Below are positions 28,063 through 39,044 of a stretch of 64,000 bases of DNA, piece after piece (the first letter of the stretch is position 1; each line of letters begins with the position of its first letter). The DNA lies in contig JAJTUP010000090.1 in the NCBI GenBank assembly GCA_021399435.1, positions 124,001-188,000 on the forward strand. The letters are read 5' to 3'. A model generated the notes under the pieces. It was given only the letters and a program-made list of their open reading frames with translations. It was not told the origin of the DNA and made no database searches. The translations under genes were made by a program, and so were the position numbers. Origin of the DNA: Diaporthe sp. PMI_573 (taxonomy: Eukaryota; Ascomycota; Sordariomycetes; Diaporthales; Diaporthaceae).

Positions 28063-30935
28063 CAGGCTGGCGATCAATTCAATTCAATCAATCAGGCCCC
28101 CTGATTGAATTGAATTGACGCTAACGCATCCACCTCACCATTGAATTGATCAATCCAGTCTCTACATTGAATTGATTGACGTTGGATTGACGGAATTGAC
28201 GCTATTTATAGTACCCCTGTCTCTAAGTCCGAATCCGGCCTAGCCCCCATAACAAACTCCATGCCTCCGGGTTGGTTATGGAATACACTATGTCCAACCT
28301 CTTCAGATGTATCAATAAGACTATCTTCGGCCCTGATCAGCCCATTCCTTACCCAGGACCTCAACGTTTGCGCAATACCGATTGTGCTGGCTTCCATTCG
28401 AATCCTCAGAGGAGAGACCATCTGGCCAGCCGCGGAGAAGAGCCGTTCACACTCCGCGGACATAGGAGGGATAGAGAGGATATCGAAGGCCATGCGAGAG
28501 AGGCGAGGAAAGCTTTGGCGCCGTTCACGCCAATAAGAAAAGAGATCCGCAACGTCATCGTCTTCAGGCGAGGGAGTGAGGAGCCAACGTTCGTATTCGT
28601 CCGTAAACTCGGTTTGGAGCGAGGACGATGAAAAGGGTGGGCGTATCGCCGACGAAAGCCTCTCTGCCCTGTGTCTCTCAAGGGCTGACTGGTGGAGCTT
28701 TCGTCTTTTCACAACTGGTTCATCTTGATGATAGGAAATCGGGAGCGTCCGATACTCCCTTTCCCACAAATCGTTGACAATGGCCTTAGCATTCGAGAGC
28801 CAATCTGGCCGGTCGGTCCAAGTGTTTTCATTGTACCTCCACCGATACGCAGGATGGAGGATAGTAGCCGCATAATACACCGGCGTCTGATCGAGGAGGG
28901 TATAGTATTCGTCGAGCTTCTTCCAGGCAAGATTGACGTTTACCTTGAAGTGCTCAGGATCTGGGTAATATTCTGCGGTTTCTTTCCACTGTTCGAGCCG
29001 TTCCAGGAGATATTCGTATGTTGTTGCCACATCCCAGATATTTCCATATGCCGCGATGCAACCGCCTTGCGGACACGATTCTGGGCATCCCCTTCAAGCA
29101 TGAGAAGGGCCTCTTCGAAATCCACAAGCACTTGATTTAGTAGCTCAATGACCTTCCAGTCCTTCTCATCCAATTGACTCTCTTCACGAAGACACAGTGG
29201 TATCTCGCTTGCCGTGGTCTTCCCGCCGCGTTGGACCTTCTGAAACAGAAGCTTCTGCTCGTCCACAAGGTCCTCAAGGAATGGTCTGAGGCGAAGGGCG
29301 CGGCGGACCATATAGAGGGTGGAAAGCCAACGGGTTTGGTTATCAACCACCACATCAAGTGGCTTCTTCGCTTGATCAACGGCATTATCAGACCTTTGAT
29401 GATCCTTCTGCAAATTGCGAAGAGCGTAGGTCAGAACGTCCGAGCGATGAATCCAATGGACCAGGTTATGAAGCTTTCCGATAGGCCCTTTCTTTCGCCA
29501 GATCTCGTGTTGGGCTGCATCGAGGGCCAGCTCCCCATCAACCTCCTCCTCGAACGCGTCAACGCTGTGGCCAAAGAGCAATGCCTTAGCGACAAGGTTG
29601 AGTACATGGCCAAAACACCGTATTCTTCGAGTCTTCGGTTCGAACCCTAGCTTCATGCCAATCTCTTCCATCGCCGAATCCATGTTCGAGGCATTGTCGA
29701 GGGTGAAGTAGCCAATTTTGTCAAGGATCTCGTAGCTTTCGAGAATCTCAAGAATCTGGGCTGCAATATTCTCTCCTGTGTGGCAAGCCCCCAGTTCGGG
29801 AAGACCAAGAACAAGTTTAGATGGATATCCGTTGCTGTCGGCATAGAAACAAATGATCCCGTATAATGTATAATAGTTGCAAGATCTTTATCCATCAAAT
29901 AAAATGTGTATTTGTCCTAGAACCCCTTTTAAAACCTTTATAATGTGGGCTTTATTGCTCTCATAAATTTGGACAATTTGCTTGCGGACAATGTCGTGGC
30001 CAATGTGAGCTTGAGTCTAGACAACGGAAGGATTTAGGTATTTGAAAATACGCCGAAGCCGTGGGTGTTTAGCTTGGCGGAAAGAGCCGTTGCTGTCGAT
30101 AATCCACTCAATTAAGAGCTTTTAAAACCGACTTTTATTAAAGCGTCTAATCAAGGCGTTTGCAATCTCCTGCTCTCTTGGTTTAGAAATATCTAGCTAA
30201 GCATAGCGACGATATTGCGAGACGGTGTCTTTTCGGCCACCCGGTTCTTTGCCTTTGACTGCTGTCTCTTTCCAGATGGGTTTATTACGCTATGCTCCTT
30301 AAACAGGTGGTTCTCGATGTTAGGTGTGCTCTTTGCACAGAAGAAAGCCGGTGCTTTCTTTAGCTTTTGAGGGATATAACACCTATAAACCTATCTCTTC
30401 CTCGAGGTGTCCAAGTTAAATTGGATATTATACCTGTGTTGCTAAACCTAGGACTGCTTTTGGCCCACTCGTTTTGCAACCGTATACTCTGGAAAGTGCC
30501 TCTATGGGAAGTCTTTCCATAGGTCTTTGGCTTCCTCTTGGGATTGTAGATCTGTCGAAGCCCCAGAGGAAGAATCGGTAGTAAGTTTCAGGTCGAGATT
30601 TGCGGTCTGGGCCATCTCTGCGTAAGGATTTATGTGGATTGTGGATGACGAAGGGTCTGCGAATAATGTGTCTCGCTCCAAATGCGAAAGGTCCACGCCC
30701 GCTGGCAAGTTCGATTGAAGTGACGCTTTGGGGTTAGCTAGTTTCGGATATGTCATAGCCTTATTTGGTGGACCGGGGGGTCACCGTTCAATGCCGTCAA
30801 TTCAATCATCAACGGACATTGATTGAATTGAAGGTGGGGCCAATCTAGGATTGAATTGATTGAATTGATGCACGGACCATCTATTCAATCTAGATTGAAG
30901 ATGTTGACGTTGACGTTGAATTGATCGCCAGCCTG
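28063..30935 (-). mobile_element. hAT element with perfect 20-bp inverted termini
   Basis: The termini are CAGGCTGGCGATCAATTCAA at 28063-28082 and its exact reverse complement at 30916-30935, giving a 2873-bp unit. Both subterminal zones (28075-28200 and 30785-30920) are packed with ATTGAATTGA repeats in both orientations. The flanking octamers (GTCTGAGG left, GCCAGAGC right) agree at only 5 of 8 positions. The flanks derive from different sequences: a hAT gene on the left, an NLR gene on the right. The transposase inside is disrupted. Confidence 0.93.
28206..30756 (-). pseudogene. hAT transposase, BED-like finger to C-terminus, disrupted
   Basis: Minus-strand pieces in order: N-terminal frame 30756-30502; a BED-type region with stops (CAKSTPNIENHLFKEH, about 30295-30350); catalytic core 29683-28940 (DSAMEEIGMKLG, NQTRWLSTLYMVRRAL); and the C-terminal part 29030-28206 (TTYEYLLERLEQW, YYAATILHPAYRW, then SRMAFDILSIPPMSAECERL). 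The core and C-terminal frames overlap out of register near 29055, so a small indel separates them. Stops upstream also break the finger region. The copy is inactive although its termini look recent. Confidence 0.88.
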
Positions 30936-31490
30936 GCCAGAGCCGGACCATCTTATCATAAGGTGCCGATGCCAGCGTCTGCCCATCGGGCGAGAAGGCT
31001 ACCGAGTTAACGGTACGGCTATGGCCCTCAAGCGCCTAACGGTGTGAGTCCCAGTCAGGTTTCACGCCTTGAACAGTAGGGAGATCTAGCAGCCGTTGAT
31101 CCCAAAACCTTTGCCATACTCGGCTCTGAACCGGAGAGAATAAAAGCAGAGTGCTATATGTCTGGAGAGGCGTATATACAATAATTGATCCAAAGCTCGA
31201 GATAACTCTGGTAGCATCCTTAAGGAAATCATGAAGTACTGAGTCCGTCTTGGGAAATTATTCTGAAAGTTAGCCTAGGAATGCTTTAAGGGTAAATCTA
31301 CTAACCTTTATAGTTTTAAGGAGCTTTTAAAGCGCTGAGGCTCCATCTGAAAGCCGGCTGAGAAGTGATAGAGCCTCTAACCAGTGGATGAAGTGCTGAG
31401 AGAGAAAATTATAGACATCATTAGCCAGATCAGAACCAACTTATGCCTCACACATGTGATAGATCCAGTGAAGATATACGTATAGTGCGG
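30936..31490 (-). pseudogene. NACHT-WD40 (NLR-type) gene fragment
   Basis: Minus-strand frames give the linker seen in fungal NWD proteins: NFLSQHFIHWLEALSLLSRL (about 31340-31410), HDFLKDATRVISSFGS, then FWDQRLLDLPTVQGVKPDW. A stop follows at a Gln position (CAG to TAG, about 31038), then the first WD40 repeat ([20 protein letters not shown]...VRLW). The fragment ends at the hAT terminus at 30935. NWD proteins are STAND signalling proteins linked to heterokaryon incompatibility. Only the hinge and one repeat remain, with stops and shifts. Confidence 0.85.
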
Positions 31491-31860
31491 TTGTCTAGCA
31501 TGGTTCTCTAAATTTCCTTCGAGTACGGTATAGTTGTCCTCTCCATCTAGGGACTGGAGCGTTGAGTCATTCCACTCGAAGGCAGAGTTCATACGCGGAA
31601 CTGAGGCCGTCGTCACTCTCGTCTTATCACCAGCCCTACTACCCAGACTGGTTGTTGTTGACGTAGTCCTCTTACCCATCACGGCCGCCCCCTACCTTCC
31701 ACTGCTCTCGAAGATACCATTTTTGTCTGCAGCAAACGTCGTAGTCTCACAGGTCTTCCCTTTGTTACCGTGACCCTCTGCGGCTAGAGGACCGCCAGGA
31801 GTGGCTTATCGTCTGAGAGGTCACGATCTAACCATTATACCTGATGAACGTCTCCCCTCT
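31491..31860. other. No supported gene
   Basis: Short frames without similarity; possibly a continuation of the degraded NLR gene. Confidence 0.35.
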
Positions 31861-32022
31861 CAAGAGGACAACTAGTCCAGCGCTCTCAACAAGTCAAGAC
31901 AAGACAAGCCAGAGCTCTGGCTTGTCTTGTCTTGACAACTTAGCGGTCTGTCTTGACTTGACTTGGCTTGACTTGATATCTTGTCAAGCCTATTCAAGAC
32001 GTGTTAGTAAGCAGGCCGGCCA
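31861..32022. repeat. Subterminal repeats (TCAAGACAAG family) of a hAT end
   Basis: Many copies of CTTGTCTTGTCTTGAC and its complement, plus an AGAGCTCT palindrome, occupy this stretch. The pattern is typical of a hAT subterminal zone. The most likely owner is the transposase gene at 35005-37130, whose 3' flank resumes at 34949, directly after the element at 32031-34940. A possible outer terminus is CAGCGCTCTCAAC near 31873. Confidence 0.55.
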
Positions 32023-32030
32023 TCGTGAGC
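32023..32030 (+). repeat. Target site duplication, left copy (TCGTGAGC)
   Basis: TCGTGAGC here is repeated exactly at 34941-34948, on the far side of the composite element. Confidence 0.8.
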
Positions 32031-32229
32031 AGGGATGGACATCTTAAGAATCGAATAAGACTCCCATAGATTGGCGGACGACGAGCTCCCACCTCCACGT
32101 GGTGTCCGCTGGGAACTCTCGAAGAAACAGTTTGGCTGTCTTCGAGTGCCAGGAGGAGCTCAACGACGCGATTGTTGTATTCTGTCGACAACGCGCCGAC
32201 GAGCCGACGCGCCAAAATCGACCCCCGAA

Positions 32230-32905
32230 CCTCACGAAACACCGAACATTTACAGCCACAGTACAGCAAAGGGAGTTGCGCCCCTTCCGCGTACGCCTAC
32301 GATAGAAAACGGAATTGGATACTCCATTTTCTTGCCCGACAAGAGTTTACGGCATCGGAGATCGAGGATTGCGCGACGGAGAGCCGGAGTGAGATGACGG
32401 ACATCGCCAAAACAAACGTCAACAGAGCCACAACAGCACAGAACGCGACGACACCGCTTCAACACGTCGAAAATCAATCTTGGACCTCAAGAAACACCAA
32501 AATCACAGCCACAGTACGGCAAAGGGAGTTGCGTCCCCTTTGGTGTGCGTCCCGATGGAAAACGGACTTGGATAGTCCATTTTCCTGCCCGACAATGGTT
32601 TACGGCATCAGAGATCGAGGAGTACGCGATGGAGAAGCGGAGAGGAAGGGACGGATACGACTGAAACAACATTACCACGACCACCAACAACATGACCCAA
32701 TCGTCAAGAGCAAGATCATCCTCCGTCAACAACGCGTCGACGCGTCGAAACCAACCTCCGAGCCTCACGAAACACCAAACATCACAGGCACAGTACGGCA
32801 AAGGGAGTTGCGTCCCTTTTGGTGTACGCCCACGATGGAAAGCAGACTTGGATACTCTGTTTCCTGCCCGACAACGGTTTACGGTTTCCGAGATTAGCGC
32901 CGACA
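32230..32905. repeat. Three imperfect tandem repeats, about 250-280 bp
   Basis: The core ACAGTACRGCAAAGGGAGTT, followed by GCG.CCC, then GGAA..CGGA.TTGGATA, TGCCCGACAA and GTTTACGG, appears at about 32258, 32511 and 32790. A 241-codon plus-strand frame and opposing minus-strand frames pass through all three copies. Neither strand gives a recognisable protein, so I treat the unit as a DNA repeat. Confidence 0.75.
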
Positions 32906-33019
32906 CGCGACTGGTCGGGACGGAAGTGACACCTTTTTAACATTTTATCGTCACAAACTTCAATTCTCCACACAACTGAACAAGTCTACACCACACAAGA
33001 GTAAAAACACCACCAACAG

Positions 33020-34042
33020 CTCAGAACTCTCTTTGAAGACACTTTATATCCTGCGAACTACGCAGCTGGCACACCATCTAGCACGCTATCGCTGCAAAGG
33101 ACGCGCTTACGACGCGTCCGGGTGCTGATGGCGTCTAGTTGGTCTCAAGCAAGCACTGGCCCAAGAACATCAAACGAGCAAGCCTCGAAGACTACAAGTA
33201 CTTTCAATACGGTCACGTATGCACTTCATGCAGCGCACCCCAGACAAGCGACTATTGCAATGGGCAGCAAAGCGCTCGGCAGCCCAGCGATAGCAGTACA
33301 GACAGACGGAACAAGGATTGGATGGATCCCGTGGATCAAGTCCACGCGGTAACGTCCACAACACTGCAATACACCGGCGCGGACGAGTGATTATTGTCAT
33401 ACAGAAGCAGAGGTGGGCCGGAAAGGGCCTGACAAGTCATAGACACAGAACAGATATTGGGACTATTAGTAGATGCAACTGCTACGAGCAAAGGGGAAGC
33501 ACAGCATGCACGAATGACCTGGTGTGAAGCAGCGGGACATATCTTGCAGGACTGGACTATTTTCTGGAAGCAAGAAGCGGGAGCACCTGTATTTATAGCG
33601 GAACGCTGCATAGCTGCCGATAAGTTGGATCCAAGGTCACGTGTCACTGAGTTGACTGCCTGCTAGGCAGGAACGCCACCGAGGAGGCTGCCTACCAGGC
33701 AGCCAATGGCGTTAAGCAGTAGGGAGACAGCAGGCACAGCTATAAATAGCCTGTGCCTGCTGCAATAGATAGAAAGAATAGACAACACTTATTCTAGTAG
33801 CCCAGAGTCTCAACTCGATAGGGCGGCTGGGACAGACTATGAATCAAACAAACAAACAAACAAGAATGTGCCTTCCGTAGATTCGATATCTATCGAAAAC
33901 CAAGACTCGATAGAACGACCAATCGCGATGCAGGTAGCTGGTACCTGGGTTCAATGGTAAACTGGGCTTGGGTACAGGTCCCTGTGACAAAAAGCGATGG
34001 ATGAACCTGGGAAAACGATGAATACCGTACTGGTCAATACAT
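33020..34042. other. Interior of the composite element, LTR-like promoter patch
   Basis: A palindromic stretch (CTGCCTGCTAGGCAGG, about 33656-33672, and GCTGCCTACCAGGCAGC near 33688) precedes CTATAAATAGCC at about 33740. This resembles a Copia-type LTR core promoter, but no paired LTR or target duplication was found. A (CAAA)n tract lies near 33845-33862. No gene is supported. Confidence 0.35.
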
Positions 34043-34519
34043 TTGACTTATCTAGTAGACTTGGAGAATGATATCATTCGGTTGGGACCTCTTCTTGGCC
34101 TGGGTTTGGATCCGGACAAAGTCTTCCCGGATCTTTCACCTTCAAATGGCGGTTGTTTGGTACGGGACAGACATAATTCAGGACGTGAGATGGACATGAG
34201 ACCGCAAGCCGGAAATATTGGTCTGATCATACAAAAACTAGCACCGATAGAAAGCCCTCGGCGACAGAAATCTAGAGGGACTAATTTTTGTCTGCATTTC
34301 TTCCATTCTACAGAAAAATCGGCATCTGTTTGGGATGTTCTTGTCGCTCATATGGGAGCAATTGTTCCAAGTATCCCTCCCTACCCTATACCACTGGAGC
34401 TAGAGGATACCAGGGCTCTCACCTATTCCATAGCAGTGGGGCTAGTACCCCCTAACATGATCAGTGGCATTTTACAGCCAAGATGGCTCCCTCTTCGACC
34501 TCTCCCACACACCACATAG
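34043..34519 (+). CDS. Unidentified frame inside the composite element
   Basis: A 158-codon frame, LENDIIRLGPLLGLGLDPDK through a Pro-rich C-terminus (PSIPPYPIPLELED). No motif recognised. The start codon is uncertain. It may be a fragment of a captured gene or chance; placement inside a non-autonomous element argues for caution. Confidence 0.25.
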   Translation: MTYLVDLENDIIRLGPLLGLGLDPDKVFPDLSPSNGGCLVRDRHNSGREMDMRPQAGNIGLIIQKLAPIESPRRQKSRGTNFCLHFFHSTEKSASVWDVLVAHMGAIVPSIPPYPIPLELEDTRALTYSIAVGLVPPNMISGILQPRWLPLRPLPHTT

Positions 34520-34940
34520 TCCCCATAGAAACTGGCTAGCTGCCTCATTCCAAGCTACAAGATAGAATGTCGCCGAGCATCTACTTGTATGCTGTTGTAA
34601 GGGATGATGGCTGCAGTTGCAGGATACCCACTCTGCTACGCAAGACTCGTGGGGTTGGATGTACTCACTAACGTATCTTAGCACCAACAGAGCTCCAGGG
34701 CCACCGAGACACAGATCTTGCTCAGTCGCGTAAGATCGCGCCAAGGGGCCAGTCAGCGCGTCAATGAAATCACGCTAAAACAAGCTCACGGCGCGTTTCA
34801 GCAAACCGGGGGCGCTCGTTCGACCCAATCGAATCGATTTTCGATCAAATCCAGCGCGCCGTTCGATTCGATATTCGTAAAGACTTGGCATCGAATGAAT
34901 CTATCGATTCGATTCCCATTCGTAAGATGCCCATCCCGAT

Positions 34941-34948
34941 TCGTGAGC
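34941..34948 (+). repeat. Target site duplication, right copy (TCGTGAGC)
   Basis: Exact match to 32023-32030. Confidence 0.8.
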
Positions 34949-35004
34949 TCAACTGCAGACTGGCATCTACGGACAAAGCAGCTATCTAGAACAAGAGCCC
35001 GGCT

Positions 35005-37130
35005 TTATATCAGTGGATTCCGCCGCCAAAACTTCACACAAGTGAGCATCTCCATCGTCAGATCTTGGAGTGAGTGTCGCTGCGTGCCAACCAAGAGCTT
35101 GGCGAGGCTGAAGACCCTCTCACACTCGCACGCCGTCGAAGGAATAGATAGGAGATCGTACGCCATCCTCGCAAGTCGTGGAAAGTCCTTCTCTCTCTGC
35201 CGCCACCACTCGAAAGGATCCTCAACCGCCTCGTCTTCGTAGATAGGTTCTTCAAGATACTGTTTAACTTCGTCTCGGTTGGCGGGAGAGGGGCGTTGGG
35301 CGAGGTAGCTGTGCGCTCCGAGATGCGAAGACTTCGTCTGCTTCTGTATCGGGGTCGGTTGGGTGGGCAGGTTATTGTAATCCCGGCCGAAGAATTGTTT
35401 AAATCTGTCGACTATGCGGTTGGCATGTTCCCCCGGAAGGTATTCGCGAATCCACTTATCCTTGAAGGCCGGATGTAGAATCATAGCCGTCCAGTAAGCA
35501 GGCGAGTCCTCTAGTAAAGTAACGTATTTCTCGAGCTTGTAAATGGCGCACGTGATACAGCCACGTATGGCCCTGAGATTCACGTCGGCGATCTCGGGTT
35601 TTGAGGGCAGATTTGACCATTTCTCGCGCCGCTGCCGTTGTGTGCCCTCCTCTTCTCCATCTTCTTGCTCGAGTACTTCGGCACCGGAGTCCTCTAACGC
35701 TACGGGTGGGTTGATCGATCCGACTGGCCGCCCCGGAAGGTCAATCACGGAATCCCGGTATTTGTGAGGTAAGCCCACGTTGCGCTGGGGTCGCTGAGAT
35801 TGAGCAGCAGGTGGTGAAACAGGCGGCGAAGAGGGCGGCGAGGAACCCTGTGCGGCAGCAAAGCGTAGTGGCGCGTCGCCAACTCGGATCTCTCTCTCCG
35901 GCCCCTCGATCTCTGGCCCAGGGAAAACTCGGTCAGAGTCACTGTATTCGGAGAGCTGCTTGCGGAGGTGATCAACGAGGTAAAATAACGAGGCAGCGGC
36001 CTCGGCAAACCGAGGCACTCGACCTGTCAAATTATTAGTTAACCGATTGTAAAAGCTGGGAGAAAAACCTGCCTTCGAAATACTTAGTTAGCCTTTTAAA
36101 CGGTAGTAGTACCGCAAGAGTAATTGCTAAGACGTGCCAGTCGTCTTGCGAGAGGAGATATTCTTCCGGAATCCGCTTCGTTTTATCTGCGTGGCGAGAC
36201 ATAACCGTTGTGTAGATCTCGATCGGGTCTTTTAATCGGAAAGCTCTTTCTACGGCAGTGAAAAAGGAATTCCATCGAGTATCGTTGTCTTGGAGGAGCA
36301 TTAGTTGGCTAACTTCCCACAGGACTTCGCCGAATTCGTCGACTTCCTCCTCGCTAAGCTTCCCTTGCGCGTATTGAAGGAAGCCCTCTCGGCGTTGCGA
36401 AGACCTTCGGACCCAGCCTTGAAGATTGTGAATCCTGACGAATGCGCCTGTTGGCCGCCATTCTTCGAGGAAGTCGAGGATCTTTTGAAGGGCTGCTTGT
36501 TCCGCTGGTTGCGATTCGAGGCTCTTAAGCACGTCTTTGAGCTTCCCCTCGAGGTAACTCGTTGCGCCGAGGTTGTAGATGTGATTGGTACAGCGAATTC
36601 TACGCTCCTGCGGCTGAACGTCAGGTAAAAGAGCGGCGATAATTTCGTTGACTGCGCTGTCATTTGCGTCGGCGTTGTCGCACGTGAAATAACCTAACTC
36701 GTCTGCAGAGATCTCGTACTCCGAGAGTACTTCACGCAACGTTGGACCGATATTTTCACCAGAGTGCGCGCCGCGGAGCCGCCTCAATGCCAAAAGCGAC
36801 GTCTGCGGTCTTTTTAACGCGTCTGTGAAGTGAACAGTCACGCCGAGAAGCGCGTATTCTTGAGGAGAAGTCCAAAGATCGAAGGTGAGATGCTTCTTGT
36901 ATAGAGAGGTGGCAAGCTTACTTCTCAATAGCTCTTTTTGCGACTGGTACTCTGCTTCTAACCACGATCGAATTGTAACGCCACTGCGAGGCAAAAGTTC
37001 GTCAACGAGTTCTTCGTTCAACAAGCCGAGAAGCTCCCGAAAGTCAGGGTGTTCGACGGCCGAGAAGGGTATATCGGCATCTACAATCCAACGGAGCAGT
37101 AGATCCTTGAACAGCTCTGCCTTCGACTTC
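35005..37130 (-). CDS. hAT transposase, nearly complete, two exons
   Basis: Coding sense runs from about 37130 (KSKAELFKDLLLRWIVDADI) through ATG 37024 to 36050 and resumes at about 36020 to a stop at 35005. Landmarks: LTFDLWTSPQEYALLGVTVH, GYFTCDNADANDSAVNE, RIRCTNHIYNLGA, DNDTRWNSFFTAVERA, then YWTAMILHPAFKDKWI and the dimerisation block (MAYDLLSIPSTACECERVFS). Joining the exons in frame requires leaving after GAAG at about 36081 (GC donor, GCAGGT) with the acceptor TTGACAG after a TTAACTAAT branch site. The GT alternative would shift the frame. The N-terminal BED finger is absent, so the gene is 5' truncated. Confidence 0.85.
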
Positions 37131-37418
37131 GGAATAGCTAACCAGTATCGGTATTTTGCTGTAGACTTTATGCATAACAGGTATGCACTGTTGATACAGT
37201 ACAGTACTGATGTATACAGTACTTATAAAAGGTAAAGTACAATACATACACTGCATAGCCTCGTTCCTCGATTTACGACTCCTCGTTAGTGGTCATTTCC
37301 ATGATAGCACGGAACTCATTCAGCTCACTTGCGAAACGAGCCACAAGCTCATCGTAATACATGCGTGTTTAGGTTAATGGGGCTTTCCAATTCGTCCAGA
37401 CAATCCACGTCATAGGCC
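37131..37418. other. Truncated 5' flank of the hAT gene
   Basis: The sequence changes character at about 37140 to ACAGTAC/GTACTGTA-type direct repeats (37180-37250). No matching hAT terminus is found here. Confidence 0.35.
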
Positions 37419-37940
37419 TCAAAACGACTGCAACGTGTCGTCATAGTTGTCAAATAGCGCTTCAAGGATCTTGGCAGTCGGAATAGCGATTGTGATGCTA
37501 ATTTCATCGACTTCTTTCTCTGTCTCGCCCGTGATGATCCAGTTGTCCAAAATTCTGGCTCCCGGCTTGAGTTTCCCAGTGCCGACGAACAATTGGCTGT
37601 GCTCGTTGGTAATGCCAATATCGACAAGTCCACCAGCTGTCCCCACAACCCATCCTTGAACTGCTGGGCGGAACTGCATTTGCAGCGCAAGAGCTGGGCC
37701 AAGGTCTGTCTCAATGTGTATCAAGCTCTGCGAGGCCACGGTATTGTTGGTCCTCTCGATCCAGGTGTAAGGTATCGAGTCTTGATTCCTACCAGGATAG
37801 AAATCACCTTTCATGAAACGCACGTACGGGGTCTCGGTATTTGAAGCAACCGCTTTGCCCTCTACCTTGGGCCCGTTGTCGTTTGTGGGAAGCTTGGCTA
37901 TAAAGTCAGCCACTCTCTCGTTCACCACGAAGTCGAGCAT
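37419..37940 (-). CDS. Hypothetical protein, possible 3' exon
   Basis: A 173-codon frame with ATG at 37940 (MLDFVVNERVADFIAKLPT) and good composition, rich in beta-type sequence (GWVVGTAGGLVDIGITNE, ISITIAIPTAKILEALFD). It is in the same frame as the next frames upstream (38630 and 39044), with one stop at 37992 between, so it may be the downstream part of one gene. No family recognised. Confidence 0.45.
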   Translation of the reverse strand: MLDFVVNERVADFIAKLPTNDNGPKVEGKAVASNTETPYVRFMKGDFYPGRNQDSIPYTWIERTNNTVASQSLIHIETDLGPALALQMQFRPAVQGWVVGTAGGLVDIGITNEHSQLFVGTGKLKPGARILDNWIITGETEKEVDEISITIAIPTAKILEALFDNYDDTLQSF

Positions 37941-37991
37941 CGTGCAGGTCGGTGAGATTAGAGGCTGAAATATGAGTATCTGAGAAGGCTC

Positions 37992-39044
37992 CTAAGATAT
38001 TGTACAAGGGAGGTTGCGAACGACACTTAAACGTGGGAAACACACTCGAGAGGGCTGGCAACCATCTCTTCGGACAAGCACCAGTTTCAGAAGACGGCCT
38101 CGTCCTTCAAAGGTGATTGAGGGTGGTCTTTTAAATTCAAATCTGTTCATAGTATAGTTCGTAATATCAAAAGTCAGAGTTGATCTATGGTTATAAACTA
38201 TCGACACTTTAAAACTGGGGAAGCCACGCTTCACGTGCCGGAACTTGGTTGCCCTTTCTTCCCCTCCTCCTATCACGTCCAGTACAATTTCCTTGACTTC
38301 ATGCTCAAACAAAGTCTCATTCTCGGAGCCGTTGGGGGCTTTCTGTGAGTCGTCTAATAGCGATGGATTGTCAATATCCATTGTTGCCAAGGTATCTGAG
38401 TCTAGCGTGCCAAGCAAGTCGGGCGATCGTGTGTAGAACTCATCAAAGCTCATAGGAGAAATTGACTGGGACTTCTGTTGAGGCATAATGTTCGCCCGGG
38501 CCTCGATGATCCTTCTGGTCAAAAGGATCCCTTCCATCGCTTCGCGGGTCATGTTTGGATCTATTCCGTGAGCATCAAACCGTGTTTTTTCTTCTAGAAC
38601 TACGCCCCAAGCCCGTTGCATCAACGACAATTGATCTCACACCCTGATAAAGAATGCTTTGTCGAGACTGAGAATGCTACTTAGCACGGCATTTATATCC
38701 TTGGATGTACCTTGCCAGAATATGGGATCCCCGATCAAGGTGACTTCATCGCGACTTAGAACGCGATCCGGTATTTCGAAAGTGGAGAATGTTTCAATAG
38801 TATAACGTTGTCTCCAGAAGCGAACAAGCTCTGTGAGTTCGGTCCAGCGGGAGTTTGATCCTGTTTCTCCAGAAAGACGTGGAACCATGTTGAAATTTAA
38901 AATTATCGTTGGTGAGAATTGTCCGTTCAGCTGTTTGACCCTTCCACATACCAGGTGCAACACTTTGAGTCCCTCACCCCCATCACTATCGTTCAAAGAT
39001 AGCTTTTGCTCCCTCGAGTGTGGTGTAAACAATCGAAAATATAG
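37992..39044 (-). pseudogene. Hypothetical gene interrupted by one in-frame TGA
   Basis: The minus-strand frame from 39044 (no ATG; a stop lies just upstream) reads FSPTIILNFNMVPRLSGETG to a TGA at 38637-38639, then continues in the same frame as MSLMQRAWGVVLEEKTRFDA to 37992. A CGA-to-TGA change would explain the interruption. Two separate genes are possible, but the same frame and 4-codon gap favour one. The family is unknown. The second part has an acidic Ser/Asp-rich region and a C-terminal basic segment. Confidence 0.45.

Larger units (their letters stand above)
32031..34940. mobile_element. Composite non-autonomous hAT-like element
   Basis: A 2910-bp unit lies between identical octamers TCGTGAGC. 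The left terminus reads AGGGATGGACATCTTAAGAAT; the right, on the opposite strand, ATCGGGATGGGCATCTTACG, so inverted termini match over about 16 bases with few differences. The right subterminal zone (34800-34940) carries ATCGATTCGA-type palindromes. No transposase is inside. Contents: three imperfect tandem repeats (about 32230-32900), a promoter-like stretch with TATAAATA near 33740, a CAAA microsatellite at 33845 and an unidentified frame at 34043-34519. It lies in the subterminal zone of another hAT. Confidence 0.7.

Noticed and set aside
32172..32897. 241-codon frame through the three repeats
   Set aside because: Both strands stay open across the repeats and neither gives a known domain; better treated as a DNA repeat.
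33644..33840. Solo Copia LTR (TGTCACTG to GGGACA with TATAAATA)
   Set aside because: No matching target duplication or second LTR was found; only the promoter-like core is described.
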